Origin: Pigmentiphaga kullae
GTDB taxonomy: Bacteria; Pseudomonadota; Gammaproteobacteria; Burkholderiales; Burkholderiaceae_B
Direction of reading: 5' to 3'
Assembly: GCF_004216695.1 (NCBI RefSeq)
Contig: NZ_SGXC01000002.1
Span: 558,001 to 622,000 of the forward strand
DNA: 64,000 nucleotides
The position numbers and the translations under genes are program-made. The notes beneath the pieces were generated by a model. It was given only the letters and a program-made list of their open reading frames with translations, was not told the origin of the DNA and searched no databases. Positions 47,476 to 56,552 of this stretch are shown piece by piece; position 1 is the stretch's first letter, and the number at the start of each line of letters is the position of its first letter.

Positions 47476-48126
47476 TCATCCCGCCTTCCTGAACGTGAAG
47501 TTGATGCGCTGGCTGCCCAGGACCGGATGCGGGACGTCGGCCAGCGGCAATATGCCGTGGTAGCGCAGGCGGTCCGGGCCGCCCCATACGGCGATGTCGC
47601 CATGATGGAGTTCGAGCCGCGCGGCCTTGTCCGACCGCCGATGGCCGCCGAACAGGAAGACCGCCGGCATGCCCAGGGATACCGAGACGATGGGGGCGTC
47701 GAGGTCGCGTTCGTTCTTGTCCTGGTGCAGCGACATCCGCGCGCCGGGCAGGTAGCGGTTGATCAGGCAGGCATCGGGTTCGAAGCGCGGAAAGCCCGCC
47801 ACGTCGGCCGCTTCCCGCGCCAGCGCGGCGAGGACCTCCGGCATGGCGGGCCAGGGCAGGCCGGTGGCGGGGTCGGTGCGCGAGTACCGGTAGCCGTGGC
47901 GGTCGGTGGTCCAGCCCAGCGTGCCGCAGTTCGTCAGCGCGACCGACATGGTGAAGCCGCCGGGCGTGACCATGTGGCGCAATGGCGCGGCGTCCGTGAC
48001 GCGGGAGATGGCGGGCAGCAACTCGTCCACGCGGGGCAGCGCGAAGCCGCGCAACAGGAAGGCGCGCGGTCCCATGGGTTCGGGCTGGCCGGACGTGGGG
48101 TCGGAGAAGAGATCGAATGTCTGCAT
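47476..48126 (-). CDS. alkB: DNA oxidative demethylase AlkB
   Basis: A 216-residue Fe(II)/2-oxoglutarate dioxygenase, the same length as E. coli AlkB, that removes methyl groups from 1-methyladenine and 3-methylcytosine. Iron ligands are H134, D136 (LHQDKNERD) and H190 (YHGILPL). The 2-oxoglutarate arginines are R207 and R213 (RINFTFR), shifted by three from E. coli numbering. Start 48126 gives the canonical short N-terminus MQTFDLF; a frame four codons longer exists. It shares strand and neighbourhood with ada, though 70 bases and the metallo-hydrolase gene lie between. Confidence 0.95.
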   Translation of the reverse strand: MQTFDLFSDPTSGQPEPMGPRAFLLRGFALPRVDELLPAISRVTDAAPLRHMVTPGGFTMSVALTNCGTLGWTTDRHGYRYSRTDPATGLPWPAMPEVLAALAREAADVAGFPRFEPDACLINRYLPGARMSLHQDKNERDLDAPIVSVSLGMPAVFLFGGHRRSDKAARLELHHGDIAVWGGPDRLRYHGILPLADVPHPVLGSQRINFTFRKAG

Positions 48127-48319
48127 GGTCCCGCGCAATTGTAGTCGCCGGCTTCGTACGCCAGGATGATCGTACGGCAGCAGATCGTTGGTGTCTGGAG
48201 GTTGCGCGGTGTAGCCGGGGCGACGATTTGTCTGCGGCCCGCGTGTGTTTTACCCTGTTGCGTCATAGGCGGGCGCAGGCTCCGCCTTTCACCTTTCTTT
48301 TCCTCCAGGAGACCCCCTA

Positions 48320-50647
48320 GTGGTTCGACTCGCGACGACAGCATGCACACTTCCCCTGCAATCCCACCGCGACGTCTCGCTGAGTCGCCGCAGGCTGTCC
48401 AAGCCCTGGCTGGCCCAGGTCGCGTTCCTGATCCTGCTGTCGTTGGCGACACTGACGTCGAACCGTGTCGCGCTGGCCGGGCAAGCCCCGGCGACACCCA
48501 CGCCGGCCGCGTTGGCCGACCTGCTCGAGAATCCGGACAGCCGCAAGGCGCTGATCGACCAGTTGCGGGCGCACGAACCCGGATCCGAGACGAAGAAAGG
48601 GGGGACCGCTGCCGCGGATACGCAGCCTGCCCAGGCATCCCCGACGCTGCGCGCGCGGCTGGCGGATGGCACGCAGCGCTTCCTGTCCGGCCTGGTGTCC
48701 GACCTGGGGCAGGGCGCCGCCGATCTGCGGGCCATGACCGAGGGCGACGGCCCCTCCATGGATAGCGCCGAAGCGCGGGCGTTGCAGCCGCTGGCCATGT
48801 CGGTCGTGACGGCCATCGTCGCTTTCGTGCTGCTCAGGCTGGTCGCGTTGTGGATCTACCGGCGGATAGACGATTGGGTGGCGGGCTTGGGATGGGATGC
48901 CACGGCGCCGTCGCGGGCCGGTGCGCCGGTCGGCATGCCGGTTCTGTACCGGCGAGCGGGCGCGATCATCGGCGCGGTGGTCATCGATGCGCTGGTGGTC
49001 CTGCTGGCCGCCGCGGCGGCGTACGCGGCAGGGGTCCGCGGCGGGCCGGACGGCGTCGCCGTCGATCCGCTGGTGACCGTGTTCCTGAAGGCCTTCCTGG
49101 CGGTCGAGATCACCAAGGTATTGGTCCGCACGGTGTTCTCGACGCGCTATCCGCACCTGCGTCTGCTGCCCATGTCCAATGAGATGGCACGGTACTGGAA
49201 CCGGTGGCTGATCGTGCTGGTCATGGCGGCGGGCTACGGCACCATGCTGGTCGATCCGGTGCTGGCCGCGGCGCTGTCGCCCGCGCTGGGCCGGCTGGCC
49301 GCGCTGGTGATCATGCTGGGCGTCTATGTGTACGCGGTGGGCGTGATCTGGCGCAACCGCCAGCGGGTGCGCGAGAAGCTCGAGCACAGCGGTTCGCGCA
49401 GGACGACCTTCCTGGGCACCTCGCCGCGCCTGCTGGCGCGCGTCTGGCACTGGCTGGGCATCGGGTACTTCACCGTGCTGCTGGTGGTCAGCCAGATCGA
49501 TCCGGCCAATGCGCTGCCCTTCATGGTGGGCGCCACGCTCCAGACCCTGCTGGCGACCGGCGTGGGCAGCCTGGCCATCGTGTTGCTGAACGCGCTGCTG
49601 GCCAAGCCCATACGCGTCTCCGACGAATTGCGCGCGCGCCTGCCCATGCTGGAGAACCGGCTCAATTCCTATGTGCCCGCGACCATCCGTTTCGTGGGAT
49701 GGGCGGTCCGCATCGTCGTGGTGTTGCTGGTGCTGGATGCGTGGCGCGCCTTCAATCTGTCGCGCTGGATCGCCTCGGACGCCGGCGCGGCGGCCATAGG
49801 CGTGGCGGTGAACGTGGCCATCGTGCTGCTGGCGGCGGCGCTGGCGTGGACGGTGGTGGCCAGCATCATCGAACATCGCCTGAACCTGCGCGAAGGCGGG
49901 CGCATGCCCACCGCGCGCGAGAAGACCCTGCTGTCGCTGTTCCGCAATGCGGCGCTGATCGTGATCGTGACCATGACGGTCATGGTGGTGCTGTCGCAGA
50001 TAGGCATAGACGTGGCGCCCCTGATCGCGGGCGCCGGCGTGGTCGGTCTGGCCGTGGGCTTCGGCGCGCAGAAGCTGGTGCAGGACATCATCACCGGCGT
50101 CTTCATCCAGCTCGAGAACGGCATGAACGAGAACGACGTCGTGCAGGTGGCCGGCGTGTTCGGCACGGTCGAGAAGATGACCATCCGTTCGGTGGGCATA
50201 CGTACCCTGGACGGTGGCTATCACCTGGTGCCGTTCTCTTCGGTGGACGTGGTGTCCAACCACATGCGGGACTTCTCCTACCATCTGGGCGAGTACACGA
50301 TCGCCCACCGGGAAAGCATCGACGACGCCATGCAGCACCTGCGCAATGCCTTCGCCGAACTGATGACCGACGAGGCGCTGGCGCCGGAGATCCTGGAGGA
50401 CATCAGCATTCCGGGCGTGACCGCCGTCAACGAGAAGGGCGCGACCATACGGGTCCTGATCAAGACCCGGCCCGGCATGCAGTGGGCGGTGCAGCGCGCC
50501 TACAACCGCCTGGTGAAGCAGCATTTCAACGCCGCCGGCATCGAGCTGCCCTACCCGCACATGGTGGTCTACTTCGGGCAGGACAAGCAGGGCGAGGCGC
50601 CGCCGGTGCGCGTGGCCATGGAAGGCGGGCAGGCCGCGGCAAGCTGA
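48320..50647 (+). CDS. Mechanosensitive ion channel, YbiO/MscS-type
   Basis: A 775-residue large MscS-family channel. A signal or first helix (about 30-52) precedes a periplasmic part rich in Ala/Pro/Asp. Several helices follow, and then the MscS core: GLAVGFGAQKLVQDIITGVF (pore helix into the beta domain), ENGMNENDVVQVAGVFGTVE and RTLDGGYHLVPFSSV. Length and order fit YbiO, a moderate-conductance channel that relieves osmotic downshock. GTG is the start, with AGGAG seven bases before it. It is divergent from alkB with 193 bases between. Confidence 0.88.
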   Translation: MVRLATTACTLPLQSHRDVSLSRRRLSKPWLAQVAFLILLSLATLTSNRVALAGQAPATPTPAALADLLENPDSRKALIDQLRAHEPGSETKKGGTAAADTQPAQASPTLRARLADGTQRFLSGLVSDLGQGAADLRAMTEGDGPSMDSAEARALQPLAMSVVTAIVAFVLLRLVALWIYRRIDDWVAGLGWDATAPSRAGAPVGMPVLYRRAGAIIGAVVIDALVVLLAAAAAYAAGVRGGPDGVAVDPLVTVFLKAFLAVEITKVLVRTVFSTRYPHLRLLPMSNEMARYWNRWLIVLVMAAGYGTMLVDPVLAAALSPALGRLAALVIMLGVYVYAVGVIWRNRQRVREKLEHSGSRRTTFLGTSPRLLARVWHWLGIGYFTVLLVVSQIDPANALPFMVGATLQTLLATGVGSLAIVLLNALLAKPIRVSDELRARLPMLENRLNSYVPATIRFVGWAVRIVVVLLVLDAWRAFNLSRWIASDAGAAAIGVAVNVAIVLLAAALAWTVVASIIEHRLNLREGGRMPTAREKTLLSLFRNAALIVIVTMTVMVVLSQIGIDVAPLIAGAGVVGLAVGFGAQKLVQDIITGVFIQLENGMNENDVVQVAGVFGTVEKMTIRSVGIRTLDGGYHLVPFSSVDVVSNHMRDFSYHLGEYTIAHRESIDDAMQHLRNAFAELMTDEALAPEILEDISIPGVTAVNEKGATIRVLIKTRPGMQWAVQRAYNRLVKQHFNAAGIELPYPHMVVYFGQDKQGEAPPVRVAMEGGQAAAS

Positions 50648-50657
50648 TCCCGGGCCT

Positions 50658-51875
50658 TCAACCCGCCAGCAGCCAGCCTCCCAGCGCCGCCAGCGCCACG
50701 ACCAGGACGGGCGGCACGCGGCCCACGACCAGCAGTCCGAATGCGGCCAGCGCCAGCGCGAAGTCGGCGCGGCCGTGGATGGCGCTGGTCCATACCGGGT
50801 CGTACAGCGCCGACAGCAGGATGCCGACCACGCCGGCATTGACGCCGGCCAGCGCGGTCTGGATGCCGTGGCGCTGGCGCAGTTGTTCCCAGAAGGGCAG
50901 GGCGGCCGCCAGCACCAGCAGCGCGGGCAGGAAGATCACGGCCAGCGCGGCCAGACCGCCGGCCCAGCCGTGCAGCGGACCGCGGGCCACCGCGCCCAGG
51001 TAGGCGGCGAAGGTGAACAGCGGCCCGGGCACGGCCTGCGCCGCGCCGTAGCCCGCCAGGAAATCCGCGTTGTCGACGAGGCCCGTGGGCACCACCGTGG
51101 CCTGCAGGAGCGGCAGCACCACGTGCCCGCCGCCGAAGACCAGCGCGCCGGCGCGATACACGCCATCGAGGAACGCGACGAGCGAGGAGCCGCTGGCGGC
51201 GGCCCAGACCGGCAGTGCCGCCAGCGGCAGTGCGAACAGCACCAGGGCGGCGACGCCGGCGCGGCGCGAGATGGGGTAGGGATGGGGATGTGCCGGGACG
51301 GGCGCGGGCAGGTCCAGCAGCCATCGGCCGAGCAACCCGCAGGCGACGATCGCGGCGACCTGTCCCGCCGCCGAGGGCACCGCGAGTGTCGCCAGCGCGG
51401 CCAGCACGGCCAGTCCGGCCCGCGTCCGATCCGGGCACAGTGACCGGGCCATGCCCCAGACCGCCTGCGCCACCACCGCCACCGCCACGACCTTCAGGCC
51501 ATGCACCCAGCCGGAGTCGGCCAGACCGCGGTAGTCGGCCATGCCGTAGGCGAACAGGATCAGGACCAGGGCCGAGGGGAGGGTGAAGCCCAGCCACGCG
51601 GCCACGAGGCCGGGCCAGCCCGCGCGCCGCAGCCCCAATGCCATGCCGACCTGGCTGCTGGCGGGGCCGGGCAGGAATTGGCACAGGGCCACGAGGTCCG
51701 AGTAGCTGCGATCGTCCAGCCAGCGGCGGCGTTCGACGAATTCGGCACGGAAGTACCCCAGGTGGGCGATCGGCCCGCCGAAGGAAGTCAGTCCCATCCG
51801 CAGGAAGACCAGGAATACCCGCCATGCCCCGTCGCGCGAGTCGTCGTGGCTTGCCGGGGGCGTATCGGTGGGCAT
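50658..51875 (-). CDS. chrA: ChrA-family chromate transporter
   Basis: A 405-residue long-chain ChrA with two homologous membrane domains. The signature GLTSFGGPIAHLGYFR lies near residues 30-45, LCQFLPGPASSQVGM near 70-84, and the second-half counterparts FGGGHVVLPLLQ and GYGAAQAVPGPLFTFAAY near 262-273 and 287-304. Such proteins expel chromate using proton motive force; not all homologues give resistance. Start 51875 is the first methionine before the polar N-terminus. The gene lies five bases after the LysR gene on the same strand, so they are co-transcribed. No chrB is present. Confidence 0.88.
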   Translation of the reverse strand: MPTDTPPASHDDSRDGAWRVFLVFLRMGLTSFGGPIAHLGYFRAEFVERRRWLDDRSYSDLVALCQFLPGPASSQVGMALGLRRAGWPGLVAAWLGFTLPSALVLILFAYGMADYRGLADSGWVHGLKVVAVAVVAQAVWGMARSLCPDRTRAGLAVLAALATLAVPSAAGQVAAIVACGLLGRWLLDLPAPVPAHPHPYPISRRAGVAALVLFALPLAALPVWAAASGSSLVAFLDGVYRAGALVFGGGHVVLPLLQATVVPTGLVDNADFLAGYGAAQAVPGPLFTFAAYLGAVARGPLHGWAGGLAALAVIFLPALLVLAAALPFWEQLRQRHGIQTALAGVNAGVVGILLSALYDPVWTSAIHGRADFALALAAFGLLVVGRVPPVLVVALAALGGWLLAG

Positions 51876-51880
51876 GGTCG

Positions 51881-52816
51881 TCAACGTGAAGAGGGTTTTC
51901 GCGAGGGCTTGCCGGCGTCTTCCTGCGCGCGGACGAAGTCGATGAAGGCCCGCAGGGGCGACGGCAGGTGCCGGCGGCCGGAATAATAAAGGAAGGGACC
52001 GGTGAACGGGCGCCACCAGGACTTGAGCACGGGTTCCAGCGCGCCGCTGTCCAGGTCGGGCTGCAGCCAGCCCTCGAACAGGTGGATGATGCCCAGTCCG
52101 TCCCGCGCCGCCTGAACGGCGAGTTCGACGCCGCTGCCCAGGCTGACCAGTAGCGGCCCGGCGGGCTCCACCCGCAGGACCTCGCCCTTGCGTTCGTATT
52201 CCCAGGCGGGCATGGCGCCGCTGGCGAACTGGCCGCGCAGGCACAGGTGGCCGAGCAGATCGCGCGGGTGCGTGGGCCGGCCGCGCGCCGCCAGGTAGGC
52301 GGGCGAGGCGGCGGTGGCGAAGCGCTGCCAGCGGGGGCCGATGGGGATCGCGATCATGTCCTGTTCGAGCCGTTCGTCGTAGCGGATGCCCGCGTCGCAG
52401 CCGGCGGCCAGCAGGTCGACGAAACCGTCCTCGACCACGATTTCCAGCTTGATGTCGGGATAGGCTTGCAGGAAGGGCGTGACGAGGGGGGCGAGCACCA
52501 GCCGCGCGGCGCTGAGCGGGACGTTCAGGCGCAAGGTCCCGGCGGGCCGGTCGCGAAAGCCGTTGACCACGTCGAGTGCGGTTTCCACTTCGCCCAGCGC
52601 CGGCACCAGCCGTTCGACCAGGCGGGTGCCGGCTTCGGTCGGCGTCACGCTGCGCGTGGTGCGATGGAGCAGCCTGACGCCCAGCCGGGCCTCCAGCCGT
52701 CGCACGGCCTCGCTCAGGCTGGAGGCCGAGGTGCCGCCGGCGCGTGCGCCTTCGCGAAAACCCCCGGCGCGAACCACGGCCAGGAAGGCGAACAGGTCTT
52801 GGAGCGGTGCTTGCAT
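51881..52816 (-). CDS. LysR-family transcriptional regulator
   Basis: A 311-residue LysR protein: winged helix-turn-helix at about 5-65 (FLAVVRAGGFREGARAGGTSASSLSEAV, in part) and a substrate-binding domain at about 92-295. It is of the CrgA-like branch that often controls a divergent oxidoreductase. It lies back to back with an aldo/keto reductase gene at 52916, 99 bases apart, its likely target. It is also five bases from chrA, which follows it on the same strand. Confidence 0.9.
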   Translation of the reverse strand: MQAPLQDLFAFLAVVRAGGFREGARAGGTSASSLSEAVRRLEARLGVRLLHRTTRSVTPTEAGTRLVERLVPALGEVETALDVVNGFRDRPAGTLRLNVPLSAARLVLAPLVTPFLQAYPDIKLEIVVEDGFVDLLAAGCDAGIRYDERLEQDMIAIPIGPRWQRFATAASPAYLAARGRPTHPRDLLGHLCLRGQFASGAMPAWEYERKGEVLRVEPAGPLLVSLGSGVELAVQAARDGLGIIHLFEGWLQPDLDSGALEPVLKSWWRPFTGPFLYYSGRRHLPSPLRAFIDFVRAQEDAGKPSRKPSSR

Positions 52817-52915
52817 TGTGCGAAATTCCGTACAGCCTGTGCCGATTACACCAGATTATCGATCGAAGCGGACGTGTCTATAGTGTGGTCCATCCACGCT
52901 TTCCGGAGAAATGCC

Positions 52916-53791
52916 ATGACCGATCTGCAAGCAGCGGGCAGTTTTGCCCTGGGAGACCGCACCGTGCGCCGCATGGGCTACGGCGCGATGCAACTGGCGG
53001 GGCCGGGGGTGTTCGGTCCGCCCAGGGACCGCGTCGCGGCGCTGGCCGTGCTGCGAGCCGCGGTCGACGCCGGCGTCGACCATATCGACACCAGCGACTT
53101 CTACGGTCCCCACGTCACCAACCAATTGATCCGCGAGGCCCTGCATCCCTACCGGGACCTGACCATCGTGACCAAGGTCGGCGCCGTGCGCGGGTCCGAC
53201 GCCTCGTGGAATGCGGCGCAGCGCCCCGAGCAGCTCACGCAGGCCGTGCACGACAACCTGCGCAATCTCGGCCTGGACGTGCTGGACGTGGTGAACCTGC
53301 GCATCATGGGGGACGTGCACGCGCCGTCCGAAGGATCGATCGAGGAACCGTTCACCGCATTGGCGCAATTGCAGCGGCAGGGGCTGATCCGCCACCTGGG
53401 CCTGAGCAATGCCACGGCCGCGCAGGTGGCCCAGGCCCGGCGCATCGCCCCCATCGTGTGCGTGCAGAACCACTACAACCTGGCGCACCGCGCCGACGAT
53501 GCGCTGATCGATCAATTGGGCGGCCAGGGCATTGCCTACGTGCCGTTCTTCCCGCTGGGCGGTTTCTCGCCGCTGCAATCGGACATCCTGACCCGGGTGG
53601 CGCAGCGGCTGGCGGCGACGCCCATGCAGGCTGCGCTGGCGTGGCTGCTGGCGCGCGCGCCCAACCTGCTGCTGATACCGGGGACGTCGTCGACGGCGCA
53701 TCTGCGGGAGAATCTGGCGGCCGCTGCGCTGGCGCTGCCCGCCGATGCGATGACTGAACTGGACGGCATCGCGGCTAAGGCGCGCGCCTAG
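52916..53791 (+). CDS. Aldo/keto reductase-family oxidoreductase
   Basis: A 291-residue aldo/keto reductase. Catalytic residues can be placed at D and Y in HIDTSDFYGPH (Y near 62), K in IVTKVGAVRG (near 84) and, where many members have histidine, N in VVNLRIMGD, as in the YajO/IolS/pyridoxal-type branch. LLIPGTSS near 255-262 binds the NADPH phosphate. Two ATGs lie close together (52911, out of frame, and 52916); GGAGA precedes both. It diverges from a LysR regulator, and TTATCG-17-TATAGT at 52856-52884 may be its promoter. Confidence 0.88.
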   Translation: MTDLQAAGSFALGDRTVRRMGYGAMQLAGPGVFGPPRDRVAALAVLRAAVDAGVDHIDTSDFYGPHVTNQLIREALHPYRDLTIVTKVGAVRGSDASWNAAQRPEQLTQAVHDNLRNLGLDVLDVVNLRIMGDVHAPSEGSIEEPFTALAQLQRQGLIRHLGLSNATAAQVAQARRIAPIVCVQNHYNLAHRADDALIDQLGGQGIAYVPFFPLGGFSPLQSDILTRVAQRLAATPMQAALAWLLARAPNLLLIPGTSSTAHLRENLAAAALALPADAMTELDGIAAKARA

Positions 53792-53837
53792 GCCGCGCGG
53801 GCGCGGGATGCGTTATCGTCGGGGGTGGATCCCATTC

Positions 53838-54317
53838 ATGTCCCCGACAAGCCCCCGCGTGAGAACCGATAGCCGCCTTTCCCGGATGCTGCACGTGCTG
53901 CTGCACATGGCCAGGAACGACCAGCCCGTGACGTCCGCCCAGATCGCCCGGATGCTGGGCACCAATGCCGCCGTGGTCCGCCGGACCATGGCGGGCCTGC
54001 GCAAGGCGGGCTACGTGCAGTCCGAGAAAGGCCACCACGGCGGCTGGCGGCTGGACTGCGACCTGGCCACCGTCACGTTGCTGGACATCCATCGCGCGGT
54101 GGGCGGGCCCAGGGTCTTCGCGATCGGCGCCGACCACGCCCACCCTGACTGCGCCGTCGAACGCGTGGTCAACGCCGCGCTGGCCGACGCGCTGGAAGAG
54201 GCGCAAGCCTTGCTCGTAAGGCGCCTGGGCGCGGTGACGCTGGCCGATCTGGCCAGGGAATTCGACCAGATCTGCCACACGGCTGCGTGGGGCCTGGCGG
54301 ACCACCCGCAGTCCTGA
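53838..54317 (+). CDS. Rrf2-family transcriptional regulator
   Basis: A 159-residue Rrf2 protein: winged helix-turn-helix with SAQIARMLGTNAAVVRRTMAGLRKAGYVQSEKG (given in part) followed by GGWRL, the usual wing. The three cysteines that hold an iron-sulfur cluster in IscR/NsrR are not present; only C in HPDCAVE and one near the end are seen, so it may sense redox by a different means or be of the YwnA type. It starts at 53838 (the frame extends ten codons further back). A thioredoxin-reductase-like gene follows 111 bases later with an imperfect palindrome at its promoter. Confidence 0.85.
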   Translation: MSPTSPRVRTDSRLSRMLHVLLHMARNDQPVTSAQIARMLGTNAAVVRRTMAGLRKAGYVQSEKGHHGGWRLDCDLATVTLLDIHRAVGGPRVFAIGADHAHPDCAVERVVNAALADALEEAQALLVRRLGAVTLADLAREFDQICHTAAWGLADHPQS

Positions 54318-54381
54318 ACATGCCCCGTTAGGCGATGGCCCCGAGCCCCGAAGGGGTATCGGGACCTTGCGGCGGATTTTT

Positions 54382-54402
54382 ATGTATCATTTAAAGGTAC
54401 AT
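54382..54402. promoter_or_regulatory. Imperfect 21-bp palindrome before the flavoprotein gene
   Basis: ATGTA (54382-54386) and TACAT (54398-54402) bound an AT-rich dyad centred at 54392. It lies 27 bases before the flavoprotein start, right where a promoter would be, and after the Rrf2 gene. Rrf2 regulators bind dyads of this size, so it is the probable operator. Confidence 0.5.
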
Positions 54403-54428
54403 GAATTCGACAGAGCAAGGAGAGCGAT

Positions 54429-55313
54429 ATGGACCACGACGTGATCATCATCGGCGGAAGCTATGCCGGGCTTTCGGCGGGCATGCAACTGGCCCGCGCC
54501 AGGCGCCGCGTGCTCGTGATCGATGCCGGCGAGCGCCGCAATCGGTATGCGCCGTTGTCCCATGGCTTCCTGACGCGTGACGGCGAATCCGGCGCCGACA
54601 TTGCCGCCATTGCCCGTGACCAGTTGCTCAGATACGAGACCGTGGAATGGCTGGATGCCCGCGTGGACGCCGTGGCGCAGGCGGGCGAGGGCTTCGCGGT
54701 GTCGGTGGGCGAGCAGGTGCGGACGGCGCGGCGCCTCGTGCTGGCTACGGGCGTGAAGGACGAGTTGCCGGATCTGCCGGGACTCGCGCAGCGCTGGGGC
54801 ATCCATGTGTTCCATTGTCCGTATTGCCACGGCTACGAGTTGCAGCAGGGCCGCATCGGCGTGCTGGCCTTGTCCGAGATGTCCATGCACCAGGCGATGA
54901 TGCTGCCCGACTGGGGCGCGACGACGCTGTTCCTGAACGAAGCCTTCGAGCCCGATGCCCAGCAGCTCGCACTGCTGGCCGGGCGCGGCGTGGCCATCGT
55001 GCGGGGGCGGGTGGCGCGGCTGGACGGTGACGGCGTGGCGGTGGTCATGGGCGACGGCGAAGTCCACGCGCTGGACGGCCTGTTCATCGCGGCCCGGGTC
55101 CGCTCCTCGGGACTGGCCGAGCAACTGGGCTGCGTGATGGAAGAGGGGCCGTGGGGCAGCACGATCAAGACCGATGCGACCAAGGCCACGAGCGTACCGG
55201 GCGTGTTCGCGTGCGGCGACACGGGCCGGCCAGCCGGCTCGGTGGCGGCGGCGGTGGGCGATGGCGCGATGGCGGGGGCCGCGGCACACCGTTCGCTGAT
55301 GTTCGGGTTGTAG
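54429..55313 (+). CDS. Thioredoxin-reductase-like NAD(P)/FAD oxidoreductase
   Basis: A 294-residue flavoprotein of the TrxB fold. FAD-binding GGSYAG is at 9-14, the redox-active pair C130-P-Y-C133 in FHCPYCHGY, and the C-terminal FAD motif VFACGDTGRPAGSVAAAVGDGA near 257-278. The NADPH loop (about 145-175) lacks a clear GxGxxA, reading GVLALSEMSMHQA instead, so the electron donor may not be ordinary NADPH use. This type often pairs with an Rrf2 regulator. AAGGAGAG precedes the ATG; a hairpin with TTTT ends the gene. Confidence 0.88.
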   Translation: MDHDVIIIGGSYAGLSAGMQLARARRRVLVIDAGERRNRYAPLSHGFLTRDGESGADIAAIARDQLLRYETVEWLDARVDAVAQAGEGFAVSVGEQVRTARRLVLATGVKDELPDLPGLAQRWGIHVFHCPYCHGYELQQGRIGVLALSEMSMHQAMMLPDWGATTLFLNEAFEPDAQQLALLAGRGVAIVRGRVARLDGDGVAVVMGDGEVHALDGLFIAARVRSSGLAEQLGCVMEEGPWGSTIKTDATKATSVPGVFACGDTGRPAGSVAAAVGDGAMAGAAAHRSLMFGL

Positions 55314-55321
55314 AAGAACGG

Positions 55322-55343
55322 CAGGGCCGTCAGGCCCTGTTTT
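55322..55343 (+). terminator. Rho-independent terminator after the flavoprotein gene
   Basis: CAGGGCC (55322-55328) pairs with GGCCCTG (55333-55339) around a four-base loop and is followed by TTTT. It overlaps the stop codon of the convergent MFS gene. Confidence 0.75.
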
Positions 55344-56535
55344 GCGCGGGCCAGGCGGCCACCAGCACCAACAGGACGCCGGCCAGCGCATAGGGCACGC
55401 CCGGACCGGTTTCGTACAGCAAGGTGCCGGCCAGCGGGCCCAGGACGATGCCCAGTCCCTGCGCGGCGCCCACCGATCCGGCTGCCGCGCCTTGTTCGTG
55501 GGCCGCCACGGCGTTCGAGGCCATCGCGGCGAACGCGGGAAACATCCAGCCCATGCCCGCCGCGGCAACGAAGAAAGCGGCTTCCAGCATGGTGCCGTTG
55601 CTGGCCAGGGGAACGGCGCCGAAGCCCGCGGCGCTGACCAGCGCGCCGGCACGGATCAGGCGCTGCGTGCTCCAGCCCAGGCGGCGCACCGCCAGTTGCG
55701 CGACGATGAGCGCTGCGCCCACCATGGCCAGGGCAAGGCCGGCGGTGCGCGCCGCCGCCTCCGGCGCCAGGCCCAACTGGTCGATGGCGAAGAAGCCGAC
55801 GGTGATCTGCGCCATGGAAACGCAGAACATGCAGACGAAGGCCACCGTCATCGGCCGGCGCAGCCTGGGGTCGACCAGACGCAGTGCCGCCGTGGCGGCG
55901 ACATGGGCGGGGGGCGAGTCGGGCAGCGCTTTCCAGAGCAGGCCAAGGCCGAGCAGGGGCAGCACCGCGATCAGGGCAAGCGGCAGCGACAGGCCCAGCG
56001 GCGTGAGCGCCGCGACGATGGCCGGCCCCAGCACGAGGCCGATGGCATTGGCCGCGCCCAGCGAGGCCATGGCGGCGGCCCGGTGTTCGGCGGGCAGGTG
56101 ATCGGCCACCAGCGCCTGGCTGACCGAGGGGATCGCGGCGAAGAACGCGCCCACCGCGCCGCGGGTCAGGACCAGGCCCGCGAAGACCAGTCCGGCTGCG
56201 GGAAAGAAATAGAGCGAGGCGATGGCGACGGCGCACATCGCCCAGTAGCTCAGGGCGAAGCCGCCCACGCCCGCCAGCAGCACGCGCCGCCGGCCCAGCC
56301 GGTCGCTGGCGGTGCCCCACGTCCGGGCAAGCAGCATCCACAGCACGCCGCCCACGGTGATGACGGCGCCGGCCTGCCATGCCGCCAGGTGCAGCAGCCG
56401 CGCGACGGGTCCGATGACCGAGACGAAGCCCATCATCGCCATGGTGCAGGTCATGTAGGCCGCCAGCAGGGGGCGGAAGTCGAAGGCCGGGCCGGTTTGC
56501 GGGGCCGGCGCGGCGGGGGCGGGGATAGGAGTCAT
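55330..56535 (-). CDS. MFS transporter
   Basis: A 401-residue twelve-helix major facilitator. The loop 2-3 signature is GTASDRLGRRRVLLAG near 70-85, and a motif C-like GLVLGPAIVA in helix 5 suggests an exporter of the drug/siderophore efflux type. Start at 56535 follows TAGGAG-type sequence read on the minus strand (AGGGGCG region) and is the first Met before the helices. It is the last gene of a minus-strand unit with TetR and a small protein, headed by a Fur box, so it may export a siderophore or metal chelator. Confidence 0.87.
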   Translation of the reverse strand: MTPIPAPAAPAPQTGPAFDFRPLLAAYMTCTMAMMGFVSVIGPVARLLHLAAWQAGAVITVGGVLWMLLARTWGTASDRLGRRRVLLAGVGGFALSYWAMCAVAIASLYFFPAAGLVFAGLVLTRGAVGAFFAAIPSVSQALVADHLPAEHRAAAMASLGAANAIGLVLGPAIVAALTPLGLSLPLALIAVLPLLGLGLLWKALPDSPPAHVAATAALRLVDPRLRRPMTVAFVCMFCVSMAQITVGFFAIDQLGLAPEAAARTAGLALAMVGAALIVAQLAVRRLGWSTQRLIRAGALVSAAGFGAVPLASNGTMLEAAFFVAAAGMGWMFPAFAAMASNAVAAHEQGAAAGSVGAAQGLGIVLGPLAGTLLYETGPGVPYALAGVLLVLVAAWPAQNRA

Positions 56536-56552
56536 GGCGGCGATGCGTGGTG

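Noticed and set aside
47406-47603. ATG start 66 codons upstream for the metallo-hydrolase
   Set aside because: The added residues are the shadow of the alkB 3' end and have no fold; the domain starts at TTG 47405.
54328-54360. Terminator after the Rrf2 gene
   Set aside because: A CCCC/GGGG hairpin with CCGA/TCGG flanks exists but no T run follows, so it was not listed as a terminator.
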